Shown piece after piece: positions 17,944 through 26,381 of a stretch of DNA of 64,000 nucleotides. Source of the DNA: Oceanobacillus chungangensis (GTDB taxonomy: Bacteria > Bacillota > Bacilli > Bacillales > Amphibacillaceae); the NCBI RefSeq assembly GCF_003369565.1, contig NZ_PIOD01000011.1:328829-392828 (forward strand). The letters run 5' to 3'. How positions within the stretch are numbered: the stretch's first letter is position 1; each line of letters begins with the position of its first letter. The notes below the pieces were generated by a model that worked only from the letters and a program-made list of their open reading frames with translations, had not been told where the DNA came from and did no database searches. A program made the position numbers and the translations under genes.

Positions 17944-17970
17944 ACATCTTGAGTAGTTATACATATAGTA
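17944..17970 (+). promoter_or_regulatory. Sigma-K-type promoter of the first yjcZ-like gene
   Basis: An AC dinucleotide (17944-17945), a 16-base spacer and CATATAGTA (17962-17970) fit the mother-cell sigma-K consensus (AC, 16-17 bases, CATANNNTA). The same arrangement precedes the paralogue at 39.6 kb. Confidence 0.55.
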
Positions 17971-17998
17971 TAACGTAACATTCAGGAGGTGAAAGAGC

Positions 17999-18145
17999 AT
18001 GGGTTATGGCTACGGAGGATTTGGCGGCTGCGGTGGATATCAAAGTCCCTCATATGATTGTGGTGGCGGATATGGTAATAATTTCGCATTGATTGTTGTG
18101 CTTTTTATCCTTTTAATCATTGTAGGAGCAGCATTTTACTGCTAA
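17999..18145 (+). CDS. YjcZ-family sporulation protein, copy 1
   Basis: A 48-residue protein: a Gly/Tyr-rich N-terminus ([13 protein letters not shown]) then one hydrophobic segment [18 protein letters not shown] ending in a Cys. This is the layout of the YjcZ family of sporulation proteins in Bacillales. AGGAGGTG precedes the ATG by eight bases. It is too short for standard calling. A strong terminator follows. It has two extra cysteines in the glycine-rich part that the copy at 39.6 kb lacks. Confidence 0.85.
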   Translation: MGYGYGGFGGCGGYQSPSYDCGGGYGNNFALIVVLFILLIIVGAAFYC

Positions 18146-18150
18146 CAAAT

Positions 18151-18186
18151 TAACCTGTGCTATATCTAAGTAGCACAGGTTATTAT
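18151..18186 (+). terminator. Terminator of yjcZ-like gene
   Basis: Perfect 11-bp stem AACCTGTGCTA/TAGCACAGGTT, then TATTATT. Confidence 0.75.
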
Positions 18187-18226
18187 TAATTTATGAATTA
18201 GATTTTACGTTTGTTTCATCATTTTA

Positions 18227-19585
18227 TTAACCGATAATAATTTTTTCTTTGGGATAATGGTAATTACCATCTTGTTTATTCTTTCTAAACATCAAGATAA
18301 AGGTGAATAGCCCTAACCTTCCAATAAACATTAACAACATTAGAATTAATTTACTTGCATTACTTAAATCACTTGTAATCCCTAACGAGAGACCAACAGT
18401 TCCAAAAGCTGAAGTTACTTCAAAGATTACTTCCATTAAGGAGAATGGTTCTATTGAAGAAATGTAAAGAACCGAACCAAGTACCATGGCCAATGCAACA
18501 AGAGTTACCATTACAGCCTTTAACAGATCTTCCTCATAAACCTCTCGTTTAAAAAGCCGAATGCTTCTTCCACTTCGAGCGTAAGTAAAGATAAAAATAA
18601 TTACTAGAGCAAAAGTAGTCGTTCGAATCCCTCCACCAGCACTACTTGGAGATGCACCGATAAACATCAAGAACGAAATAAACAAATGGTTTTCTTCTGA
18701 TAACAGGTTGATATTCATGGTGGACAACCCGCCACTTCTTGTTGTAACAGATTGAAAAAGTGCATAAAACAATGCTTCATGCCAAGATTTATCCGCAAAA
18801 AAATCACTGCTGTCAAGTACATATATTATCCCTGCACCAACAAAAATTAATATAAAGAAAGTTGTTGTCGTTACTTTTGTAAATAAACTAAAACGTATGT
18901 TTTTCCTCTTTTTTGAAAATAAATACTCTTTAACTTCAATTAACACTGGGAATCCAATCGCTCCAAATATAATTAAAAGCATGATAATAAATTGTACAAA
19001 ATAATCATGACTATAGGGTAGCAATGACGCCCCTGTTATATCAAATCCTGCATTTGAAAGTGCACTAATTGTGCCAAAAAAACCATGGAAATAGGCTTCT
19101 CTTGCTGTAGGATAATAATTTAATAGATACGTTCCTAAAATAAGAAAAGCGATTATTTCTATCACTAGCAATACAATAATAATCTGCTTTGTTAAGCGAA
19201 CCATCCCTTGAAAACTAGTTTGATTTTGATCTGTCATAATCAATCGCCGTTCACGCAGTCCTATTTTTTTCCCGATTAAAAGCCAGATAAATGTTCCTGA
19301 AGCCATGATGCCAATTGTTCCAAAGTGTAAAATTACTGTTAGGATAATGATTCCTGACGTACTTAGTGTATCAACAACTGAAATTGTACTAAGCCCTGTA
19401 ACACTTATAGCACTCACAGCAGTAAAGAGAATATCTATAAATCCAATTTGAACTCCGTCCTGGTATGCAAATGGTAATGAAAGTGCTGCTGTTGAAATAA
19501 TGATTGATAATAAATAGAATAATAGTAATAATTGTGCCGGTGTTCGTTTATTTAACCACTTATGATTAAAGTGAAGATATTTCAT
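18227..19585 (-). CDS. ktrD: Potassium channel subunit KtrD (TrkH/KtrB family)
   Basis: A 452-residue membrane protein with four repeated M1-P-M2 units. The four selectivity-filter segments are visible: SVTGLST, SNAGFD, TRSGGLST and FGTVGLS, with the conserved central glycines. The intramembrane gate region PSSAGGGIRTTT is present. It is the KtrB/KtrD half of a sodium-dependent potassium importer; its partner is most likely KtrC encoded at 5.0-5.6 kb. AGGAG lies seven bases before the ATG. It follows ywpF on the same strand after 64 bases. Confidence 0.93.
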   Translation of the reverse strand: MKYLHFNHKWLNKRTPAQLLLLFYLLSIIISTAALSLPFAYQDGVQIGFIDILFTAVSAISVTGLSTISVVDTLSTSGIIILTVILHFGTIGIMASGTFIWLLIGKKIGLRERRLIMTDQNQTSFQGMVRLTKQIIIVLLVIEIIAFLILGTYLLNYYPTAREAYFHGFFGTISALSNAGFDITGASLLPYSHDYFVQFIIMLLIIFGAIGFPVLIEVKEYLFSKKRKNIRFSLFTKVTTTTFFILIFVGAGIIYVLDSSDFFADKSWHEALFYALFQSVTTRSGGLSTMNINLLSEENHLFISFLMFIGASPSSAGGGIRTTTFALVIIFIFTYARSGRSIRLFKREVYEEDLLKAVMVTLVALAMVLGSVLYISSIEPFSLMEVIFEVTSAFGTVGLSLGITSDLSNASKLILMLLMFIGRLGLFTFILMFRKNKQDGNYHYPKEKIIIG

Positions 19586-19649
19586 TGTCTTACTCCTAAG
19601 TATATTGGTTTACTGTATTTCATATTAGAAAAGGATTCCGCATGATATT

Positions 19650-20075
19650 TTAAATCGAATCTTTACCTATTGGTTCATCAAAAGTTTTTAACAGTTCCTT
19701 GCCACGGTAACCTTCTTTCAATAAAGCTGTCAATTCCTTTAAAATATTTTTTTCCTTGCGCTCAATAATAGTGCCCATAAATAGTACGTTAATATTTTCA
19801 CCAATTTCATTTACACTTAGAATTGATGTAATAAATGTCGCTGGTTCATTGCTTTCTTTCGTGATTTTTACTTGAAGCATAATTTCTTCTTTATTTTCTA
19901 AGAGTTGATTAAAATAGACTTTGTTCGCTTTTTCAATGTAGGCTTCAATTATCCACCGGTTCGTATCATCCTCCCGATTAATAATAAGACCATTTAATAG
20001 CGGTATATTATTTTGGACTATATTGCCATTTCTTTGATTTATAATAGTTAGCTTCATAAGCTTAAACGTCTTCAT
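19650..20075 (-). CDS. ywpF: YwpF-like protein
   Basis: A 141-residue soluble protein matching the YwpF family (known from B. subtilis): MKTFKL start, then GLIINREDDTNRWIIEA, VKITKESNEPATF and LLKEGYRGKELL. GGGGGA lies four bases before the ATG. The family role is unknown; B. subtilis ywpF belongs to the DegU-related ywp region. It is upstream of ktrD in the same direction, and co-transcription is possible. Confidence 0.85.
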   Translation of the reverse strand: MKTFKLMKLTIINQRNGNIVQNNIPLLNGLIINREDDTNRWIIEAYIEKANKVYFNQLLENKEEIMLQVKITKESNEPATFITSILSVNEIGENINVLFMGTIIERKEKNILKELTALLKEGYRGKELLKTFDEPIGKDSI

Positions 20076-20310
20076 ATAATCCCCCTATCGAAAAGTTTGA
20101 CTTAGCTAAGCATTATTGCGACAGTCTTAGTTGCAAGAAGTTTTTTAATCTAATAATGAAAGTGATGAATATATCTAGAGTGTATCAAAAAGAAACTGGA
20201 ATTGATATGTATTACAACAATAATTTATTATTCTCCTGTATAATATCATCGTAATCTAATTTATTTCTAACAATAAACATGTACAATTCTGTTGAGGGGG
20301 ATTAATTATT

Positions 20311-21057
20311 ATGAATCATACTATTGATACGATATTAAATCATCGATCAATCCGAAAATTTACGGAAGATAAATTAACAGATGAACAAATCCATATACTT
20401 ATTAAAGCCGCACAACAAGCCTCTACTTCAAGTAATGTAATGGCATATACAATTATTGGTGTGACAGATCCTGTACTGAAAAAAGAGCTTAGAAAAATAT
20501 CCGGTCAACCATATGTTGAACATAATGGTCATTTATTCGTATTTTGCGGAGATCTACATCGGATAACACAACTTTCCACACCGGAAGAGCGGATTGAAAT
20601 GGAAGAAACAATTGAAAGCACAGAACAATTCATTGTCACAATAATTGATGCGGCATTATCGGCACAGAATTTAGCAATTGCAGCAGAATCAATTGGACTC
20701 GGTATTTGTTATCTCGGAAGTTTAAGAAATGATATTTACCATGTAAGTGAATTATTAGGGCTTCCTGATTATGTTGTTCCACTTTTTGGTATGGCAGTTG
20801 GCACCCCCGCCCAACAACCGGAATTAAAACCACGTTTACCTTTCGAGGTTGTGTATCATGAAAATAAATATCTAGCTGATGAAATCCAACAACCTGCCAT
20901 CTCTTCTTATGACGCGGAACTTCTAGAGTATTATCAAACTCGTTCGAGCAATACTAAAGTAGATACTTGGTCCGAACAAATGATTCGTAAATATCGAAAT
21001 CCGATTCGCATGGACGTTAGTAGCTTTGTGAAAGAGCAAAAATTAAATAAAAGATAA
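20311..21057 (+). CDS. nfrA: Oxygen-insensitive NADPH nitroreductase / FMN oxidoreductase (NfrA)
   Basis: A 248-residue flavoprotein of the nitroreductase superfamily. The FMN-binding motif NHRSIRKF is at residues 10-17, with ASTSSNVMAYTIIG, AAESIGLGICYLGSLRN and RLPxxxVYHENKY, closely following B. subtilis NfrA1 (YwcG). Such enzymes reduce FMN, nitroaromatics and disulfides. GAGGGGGA is before the ATG. A terminator follows; it is the left neighbour of the spoVA operon but unrelated in function. Confidence 0.92.
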   Translation: MNHTIDTILNHRSIRKFTEDKLTDEQIHILIKAAQQASTSSNVMAYTIIGVTDPVLKKELRKISGQPYVEHNGHLFVFCGDLHRITQLSTPEERIEMEETIESTEQFIVTIIDAALSAQNLAIAAESIGLGICYLGSLRNDIYHVSELLGLPDYVVPLFGMAVGTPAQQPELKPRLPFEVVYHENKYLADEIQQPAISSYDAELLEYYQTRSSNTKVDTWSEQMIRKYRNPIRMDVSSFVKEQKLNKR

Positions 21058-21069
21058 ACTCAATAAATC

Positions 21070-21096
21070 AAGCACATTCATGCAATGTGCTTTTTT
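21070..21096 (+). terminator. Terminator of nfrA
   Basis: Nine-bp stem AAGCACATT/AATGTGCTT, five-base loop, T-run. Confidence 0.85.
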
Positions 21097-21297
21097 CTTC
21101 GGTAAAAACTAAATAATTTTACCGGTGGCTGAGAGTTAATTTATTTGTTATCGCTCCGAAAAACGGTTCTCTTAGGATTGCATAGCATAAAGCAGCATTA
21201 TTCACACATTATAATACAAATACATAAACAAAACCGGTTAAGATTTGCTATGTATGAAGAACTTTAATCACTATCAAAATCCTTCCGCATTTTGATA

Positions 21298-21328
21298 GGA
21301 ATATATAGGAAATAATTTGACCGTATAA
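21298..21328 (+). promoter_or_regulatory. Possible forespore sigma-G-type promoter
   Basis: GGAATA (21298-21303), 18 bases, then CGTATAA (21322-21328) roughly resembles sigma-F/sigma-G promoters (-35 GNATA-like, -10 CATANNA-like). It precedes the spoVA-type operon by about 60 bases. The match is loose. Confidence 0.3.
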
Positions 21329-21385
21329 ATAAAATAAATTGTCAAACCTTAAAGGTGACATTAAATTCTTTAGGGAGGTTCTATT

Positions 21386-21589
21386 ATGACAGTATCAAGT
21401 CAAGTAAAGCAAACTATTGCAGGTCTTAAGAGTGCTCAAGCGAGTTTTGAACAATTTGCACTGCAAACTGAAAATAAACAGGCGAAACAAATGTATCAGG
21501 ATGCTGCACAACAAACGATGGCAATATTGCAAAATGTTGAACCAAGAGTACAGCAAATTGAACAAGAAGAACCACAATATAAACAGTAA
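21386..21589 (+). CDS. DUF1657 protein, first gene of spoVA-type operon
   Basis: A 67-residue helical protein beginning MTVSSQVKQTIAGLKSAQAS, with the DUF1657 pattern FEQFALQTENKQAKQMY and the C-terminal EEPQYKQ. GGGAGG lies about eight bases before the ATG. Similar sequence recurs in the gene at 24134 and at the C-terminus of the 24359 gene. In described spoVA2mob operons a DUF1657 gene is first. Its molecular role is unknown, but location and promoter suggest a forespore product. Confidence 0.88.
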   Translation: MTVSSQVKQTIAGLKSAQASFEQFALQTENKQAKQMYQDAAQQTMAILQNVEPRVQQIEQEEPQYKQ

Positions 21590-21719
21590 GCGTTGGAAGT
21601 TGGTTATTCCAACTTCCTACATAGTTGAGATTCAATCTTAACAATTTACCCAATGCATCATAGATGTAGGAATAAGGGTATTACAGTACATTACTTGTTT
21701 TTAGAAATGAGTGAACATC

Positions 21720-22172
21720 ATGCAACGAATTATAGTCATTATTATCGCTGGAATGTTCTTTCTATTATTTGGTTGTGGAACCGATACTAGTAAGGAACAA
21801 CAAGCTAAACAAGATTCTACAATTGATAATAGTAATAGCCAAATTGACCAAGAACCTTCGATTAAAGCAAAGAAAACTTTAAACGAACACGAAGGAATTA
21901 CAGAGATCAGGTCTGTTAATAACACCAAAACACTTGTAGTTGCAGTTAAAGTGAATCATGACGAACGTTTTACACTAAAATCGCTAGAGAAAAAAATGAC
22001 GAAAAAATTAAAAGATGAATTCCCAAAATTAGATGTGGAATTTTCAACTGACTTAAAAATCTTTCTTGAGCTAGATAAATTGAAAAAAAAGATGCAAACT
22101 GGCTCCCTGACTGAGAAAGAGCTTAATAAAGAGCTTGACAAAATTATTAAGTTGTCCAAGAAACAAACATAG
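21720..22172 (+). CDS. YhcN/YlaJ-family sporulation lipoprotein
   Basis: A 150-residue lipoprotein with signal peptide and lipobox LFGC (Cys19 from the chosen start), an acidic Gln/Asp-rich linker and a Lys-rich C-terminal domain of the YhcN/YlaJ type, found in spore membranes. The Shine-Dalgarno site is poor; I chose ATG at 21720, but GTG at 21711 is possible. Second gene of the operon, as in spoVA2mob loci. Confidence 0.78.
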   Translation: MQRIIVIIIAGMFFLLFGCGTDTSKEQQAKQDSTIDNSNSQIDQEPSIKAKKTLNEHEGITEIRSVNNTKTLVVAVKVNHDERFTLKSLEKKMTKKLKDEFPKLDVEFSTDLKIFLELDKLKKKMQTGSLTEKELNKELDKIIKLSKKQT

Positions 22173-22274
22173 ATAATCTGAAAGCAATAATGATGCGCGA
22201 GCATTTTAAAGAAAAGATTTTGCCGCAAAAGATGAATAAATTATGATGAGATTAATGAAAAGAGTGATGGAAGC

Positions 22275-22754
22275 ATGGCAGATAAAAAGAAGAAAAACCT
22301 ACCACCAAATGCACAGGAGTATCAAGCGTTTCAACAGCAACGGGAAGTAAAGCGACCACTGTTAAAGAACTGCCTGAAAGCCTTCTTTGTTGGTGGATTA
22401 ATTTGTCTTATCGGTCAGCTAATTTCCACCTTCTATATTTATTATTTTAATTTTACCGAACAAACTGCTGGAAACCCAACCACAGCCACATTAATCTTTC
22501 TAACAATGCTTTTAACTGGATTTGGCGTCTATGACCGAATTGGCCAATTTGGTGGAGCAGGATCTGCTGTTCCTGTAACAGGTTTCGGAAATGCTGTCAT
22601 TTCTGCTGCAATTGAACATAAAACAGAAGGATTCATTTTAGGTGTTGGTGGGAATATTTTCAAAGTAGCTGGACCTGTTATTGTCTATGGTGTATTCTCT
22701 GCGTTTATTGTTGCATTAATTAAGACCATTATTATTGAGTGGGGTGGATTTTAG
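22275..22754 (+). CDS. spoVAC: Stage V sporulation protein AC
   Basis: A 159-residue membrane protein with about four helices. The conserved stretches GGLICLIGQL, DRIGQFGGAGSAVPVTGFGNAV and EGFILGVGGNIFKVAGPVIVYG are SpoVAC signatures. SpoVA proteins carry dipicolinic acid and calcium into the forespore and out on germination; SpoVAC has mechanosensitive channel activity in B. subtilis. Its stop codon overlaps the start of spoVAD (TAGTG), giving translational coupling. Confidence 0.95.
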   Translation: MADKKKKNLPPNAQEYQAFQQQREVKRPLLKNCLKAFFVGGLICLIGQLISTFYIYYFNFTEQTAGNPTTATLIFLTMLLTGFGVYDRIGQFGGAGSAVPVTGFGNAVISAAIEHKTEGFILGVGGNIFKVAGPVIVYGVFSAFIVALIKTIIIEWGGF

Positions 22755-23770
22755 TGTTAGTTGGACATCAAACATGGGTCTTTGACAATAAACCAGTTAT
22801 CCTAACTACCGGTACTGTTGGTGGTCCTTTTGAAGCGAACGGAATGATTCCAAATGATTTTGATTTATTACATGATGACATGTGGTTAGAGCAAGCATCA
22901 TTTGAAAAAGCACAGCAAACACTAATGGAGGAAGCGTGTCAAATCGCTATCAAAAAAAGCAATATCGAAAAAGAAAATGTTCAGTTTTTCATCGGTGGTG
23001 ATTTAATCAATCAGATTACTCCAACAAGCTTTGCAGCAAACACATTAGGTGCCCCGTACTTTGGACTATTTAGTGCTTGCGCTACTTCAATGGAAAGCTT
23101 AGCACTTTCTGCTGCCATTATTAATAGTGGTGGTGCAAATCATATTTTGAGTGGCGTTTCGAGCCATAACGCTTCAGCAGAAAGACAATTTCGTTACCCA
23201 ACAGAATATGGTGGACAGAAGCCACCAACAGCGCAATGGACTGTTACAGGGGCTGGTTGTGCATTGGTTGGTAAAGAAGGTGAAGGACCAGTTATAACAT
23301 CTGCTACAATTGGAAAAGTAGTGGATATGGGAATGACAGATCCATTTAATATGGGTGGTGCCATGGCTCCTGCTGCAGTTGAAACGATTGAAACCCATTT
23401 AAGAGAAAGAAATATTGACCACTCATATTATGATTTAATTATTACCGGGGATTTAGCACATATTGGTAGAGAAGTATCTTTAGATTTATTGCATAAACGT
23501 GGGATTGATATCCCCTCGGAAAAATATGTTGATTGTGGACTGACGATCTATCGTGAAGGACAGCCCGTTTTAGCTGGAGCTAGTGGTCCAGCATGTTCAG
23601 CTATCGTTACTTTTGGACATTTTTTAAATCGGCTGAAGCAAGGTGAATTCAACCGGATACTTGTTATTGCGACTGGTGCACTCCATTCCCCTCTTAGCAT
23701 CTTTCAAAAAGATCCAATTCCATGTATTGCACATGCAGTTTCCATAGAATCGGGAAGTGATATACAATGA
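22754..23770 (+). CDS. spoVAD: Stage V sporulation protein AD
   Basis: A 338-residue protein with a thiolase-like fold but without enzymatic activity in the known family; B. subtilis SpoVAD binds dipicolinic acid on the outer face of the inner spore membrane. Characteristic segments are [34 protein letters not shown] and [17 protein letters not shown]. The GTG start overlaps the spoVAC stop; an upstream GTG five codons earlier is not needed. Its TGA overlaps the spoVAE ATG by four bases. Confidence 0.95.
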   Translation: MLVGHQTWVFDNKPVILTTGTVGGPFEANGMIPNDFDLLHDDMWLEQASFEKAQQTLMEEACQIAIKKSNIEKENVQFFIGGDLINQITPTSFAANTLGAPYFGLFSACATSMESLALSAAIINSGGANHILSGVSSHNASAERQFRYPTEYGGQKPPTAQWTVTGAGCALVGKEGEGPVITSATIGKVVDMGMTDPFNMGGAMAPAAVETIETHLRERNIDHSYYDLIITGDLAHIGREVSLDLLHKRGIDIPSEKYVDCGLTIYREGQPVLAGASGPACSAIVTFGHFLNRLKQGEFNRILVIATGALHSPLSIFQKDPIPCIAHAVSIESGSDIQ

Positions 23771-24117
23771 TATTCTTTTGGGCGTTTGTAATTGGTGGTC
23801 TCATTTGTGTTATCGGACAAATTATGTTCGACGTTTTCAAACTGACTCCAGCTCACACATTGACAAGCCTAGTTGTTGCTGGTGCTATTTTAGACGGGCT
23901 TGGTCTCTATGAACCATTAATTGATTTTGCTGGTGCTGGTGCAACTGTTCCAATAACAAGCTTTGGTAACTCATTGGTTCATGGGGCCATGGCAGAGGCA
24001 GAAAAACACGGAATTATTGGTGTCATTACAGGAATGTTTGAAGTAACAAGCTCAGGAATCTCTGCTGCTATTATCTTCGGTGTCATTGGTGCATTGATTT
24101 TTAAGGCTAAAGGATGA
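23767..24117 (+). CDS. spoVAE: Stage V sporulation protein AE (SpoVAEb)
   Basis: A 116-residue membrane protein with about four helices, homologous to SpoVAC in its central motif ([22 protein letters not shown]). This is the SpoVAEb type. It overlaps spoVAD by ATGA, so the three SpoVA proteins are made together and probably form the dipicolinate channel complex. Only AC, AD and AEb are present; AA, AB and AF are absent, as in spoVA2mob-type operons. Confidence 0.94.
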   Translation: MIFFWAFVIGGLICVIGQIMFDVFKLTPAHTLTSLVVAGAILDGLGLYEPLIDFAGAGATVPITSFGNSLVHGAMAEAEKHGIIGVITGMFEVTSSGISAAIIFGVIGALIFKAKG

Positions 24118-24133
24118 AAGGTGTGAAACGAGT

Positions 24134-24334
24134 ATGACAGTAGGTTCACAAGTAAAAGGCTGCTTTGCATCGGTAAAAAGCATTGAAGCAAGCCTGCAAT
24201 TATTCGTAAATAAATCACAGGACGAAGAAACGAAGGAAACCTTCTTACAAGTACAGCAGCTAATAAAAGAAGTCAAAGATGATTTACAAAAACAAGTCAT
24301 TCAGCTTTCCAAGGAAGAGCCACAATACAAATAA
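24134..24334 (+). CDS. DUF1657 protein, second copy in the operon
   Basis: A 66-residue helical protein starting MTVGSQVKGCFASVKSIEAS and ending EEPQYK, clearly related to the first gene (21386). AAAGGTG is upstream of the ATG. It lies between spoVAE and the 2Duf gene. It has one Cys near the start that the first copy lacks. Confidence 0.88.
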   Translation: MTVGSQVKGCFASVKSIEASLQLFVNKSQDEETKETFLQVQQLIKEVKDDLQKQVIQLSKEEPQYK

Positions 24335-24358
24335 TTAGCAAGAAAGGAAAGGTTGTCC

Positions 24359-25216
24359 ATGCCAGACTGGATTTTCGTAATAATTAGATCAATAACACTA
24401 ATTGCCATCTTATTTTTTATGGTCAAATGGCTCGGAGCAAAACAGTTATCCCAACTAAATATTTTCGAAACCATTACTGGTGTTGTATTAGGCGGAATTG
24501 TTGCGCTCCATACGGTCGATCTTTCCAGCAACTTTCTTTACGCGCTCATTGCAATGGCTATTTGGTTTATCGTTCCATTTAGTGTTGAGCTGATCTCATT
24601 AAAAAGTAAGACCTTTAGAGATTTCACCCAAGGAAAAAGTACCGTATTTATACAAGACGGCAAAATAATGGAAGATAATCTTAAAAAACGTGGTTATACA
24701 ACGGATGATTTGCTAGAAAAGTTGCGGGAAAAGGATATTTTTCTTGCCTCTGATGTAGAATTCGCATTATTAGAACCAACAGGCTCGATTAGTGTTTTGC
24801 AGAAACGAGATAAGATGCCGTTAACCGCAAAAGACTTAGGTATTAAGCTTGCACCCAAAAAAGAGCCTCAAACCGTTATTATGGATGGAAAAGTAATTCT
24901 AGAACCGCTAGCAAACCTATCCCTTAATTTAAACTGGTTAGAAACAGAGCTTGCAAAATTAAACGTAAGTATTGAAAATGTTTTTCTAGGTCAAGCAGAT
25001 AGTGATGCCCAGCTAACGGTTGACTTGTACGATGATAAAATCGCTGTTCCTGAACCGACAGAAAAACCGCTATTACTAGCAACAATGAAAAAATGCCAAG
25101 CAGACTTAGAATTATTTTCTTTAGCAACCGAGAACGAAGAGTCCAAGCAACTATATGAACGGAATAGTAAAAAGTTACAAGCAGCAATTGACCTTATTTT
25201 TCCTTCAATACAGTAA
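24359..25216 (+). CDS. 2Duf protein: DUF421 (YetF) membrane protein fused to DUF1657
   Basis: A 285-residue protein: three N-terminal membrane helices, then a soluble YetF/DUF421 domain (KSTVFIQDGKIMEDNL, then SDVEFALLEPTGSISVL), and from about residue 235 a DUF1657 module (MKKCQADLELFSLATENEES) similar to the two small operon proteins. This two-domain architecture is the 2Duf protein of spoVA2mob loci, reported to raise spore heat resistance and alter the inner membrane. The ATG at 24359 is six bases after GGAAAGG; an upstream TTG abuts that site. Confidence 0.9.
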   Translation: MPDWIFVIIRSITLIAILFFMVKWLGAKQLSQLNIFETITGVVLGGIVALHTVDLSSNFLYALIAMAIWFIVPFSVELISLKSKTFRDFTQGKSTVFIQDGKIMEDNLKKRGYTTDDLLEKLREKDIFLASDVEFALLEPTGSISVLQKRDKMPLTAKDLGIKLAPKKEPQTVIMDGKVILEPLANLSLNLNWLETELAKLNVSIENVFLGQADSDAQLTVDLYDDKIAVPEPTEKPLLLATMKKCQADLELFSLATENEESKQLYERNSKKLQAAIDLIFPSIQ

Positions 25217-25218
25217 AT

Positions 25219-25250
25219 AGCAGTCCCATTTATATGAAATAGGACTGCTT
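25219..25250. terminator. Bidirectional terminator between spoVA operon and yogA-like gene
   Basis: AGCAGTCC/GGACTGCT with further internal pairing (ATTT/GAAAT), followed by TTGCTTTT on the plus strand. The two genes are convergent. Confidence 0.75.
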
Positions 25251-25255
25251 TGCTT

Positions 25256-26242
25256 TTAAGCTTCTATTTGTAATGCAATCTTCCCAAATTGTTTGCTTTC
25301 TTTCAAATAGTCGAATGCTTCCTGTGCTTGTTCAAGCGAAAATACCCGATCAACAACAGGATGTAGATTATATTTCTCAATATGAATGAGCAATGCACGA
25401 AGTTCGTCCCTACTGCCCATTGTCGTTCCAAATAATTGATATTGACCATAAAAGAATTTTCTCAAATCAAATTCAATTTTATCTTCTGTTGTTGCACCAA
25501 ATGTAACCATTCTTCCTCCCTTCTTTAATATATCAAGTGAACGATTAAATGTGGCTCGTCCAACACTATCAATTACTAAATCAACTGTTTCATTAGCCAA
25601 TTCCTTCTGCCAGTCACTATTCGTATCCAGTACAACGTCCGCACCAAGTTCTTTTGCTAAATTCTGCTTTTCTTTGCTTCGAGAAGTGACAATTACCCTT
25701 GCTCCTGCATTTTTTGAAAAGGCAATAAGGTATGTTGCAACACCGCTTCCAGCCCCAGGAATAAAGACGGTATCGCCCTCTTTTAAATTACCCTTTGTAA
25801 ATAATGCACGGAACCCTGTTAGAGCTGATAATGCAAGAACTCCAGCTTCCTCCCACGAGAGATTTTCCGGCTTCATCTCTAGTTGTTCTTCTGATATCGC
25901 AATCTTCTCAGCGAAGGTTCCATGGTCAGGCATCCCGAGTAAATCGAATTCCTTTGATGGAGCATCACTATTATCAAACCAACGTAACGAAGGATTAATA
26001 ATTACTTCATCGCCAACTTTAAAGCGTGTCACACCTTCACCGATTGCTTCGACTAATCCTGCACCATCGGAACCAAGGATTAATGCTTCCTTGTCCTTCC
26101 CCATTCTGTTTGGTATATATAGGTCACGTCGGTTTAATCCTGCAACACGTAAAGCAACAACTACCTCTCCCTTGTTTGCAATAGGTGCTTCCATCTCTTT
26201 GATTTTTAATTCTCCATATTCCAGTACAAATGCTTTCACCAT
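25256..26242 (-). CDS. yogA: Zinc-independent MDR oxidoreductase, YogA-like
   Basis: A 328-residue cytoplasmic medium-chain dehydrogenase/quinone reductase-type protein. The GroES-like catalytic domain has GSDGAGLVEAIGEGVTRFKVGDEV, and the Rossmann domain has GAGSGVATYLI followed by TSRSKEKQNLAKELGAD. The usual catalytic zinc ligands (Cys near 40 and GHE) are absent, so it is probably an NADPH-dependent reductase of quinones or enones. AAAGGGTG lies before the ATG. The closest relative I recall is B. subtilis YogA; the substrate is unknown. Confidence 0.82.
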   Translation of the reverse strand: MVKAFVLEYGELKIKEMEAPIANKGEVVVALRVAGLNRRDLYIPNRMGKDKEALILGSDGAGLVEAIGEGVTRFKVGDEVIINPSLRWFDNSDAPSKEFDLLGMPDHGTFAEKIAISEEQLEMKPENLSWEEAGVLALSALTGFRALFTKGNLKEGDTVFIPGAGSGVATYLIAFSKNAGARVIVTSRSKEKQNLAKELGADVVLDTNSDWQKELANETVDLVIDSVGRATFNRSLDILKKGGRMVTFGATTEDKIEFDLRKFFYGQYQLFGTTMGSRDELRALLIHIEKYNLHPVVDRVFSLEQAQEAFDYLKESKQFGKIALQIEA

Positions 26243-26381
26243 AACACCCTTTCCATTAGCATGTATTTTAGCAACAAGCTAGCATTCCAGCGAGCAGATA
26301 ATTGCCCACTGAAATACACCTATTAATTCCTGATTATTCAAAGTATAACAAAAGGTTTAGGGATAAACTAGAAATCTGTTT

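Noticed and set aside
21395..21653. Several open frames antisense to and overlapping the first DUF1657 gene
   Set aside because: They are by-products of CAA/GAA-rich codons; the forward frame has a good ribosome binding site and family match.
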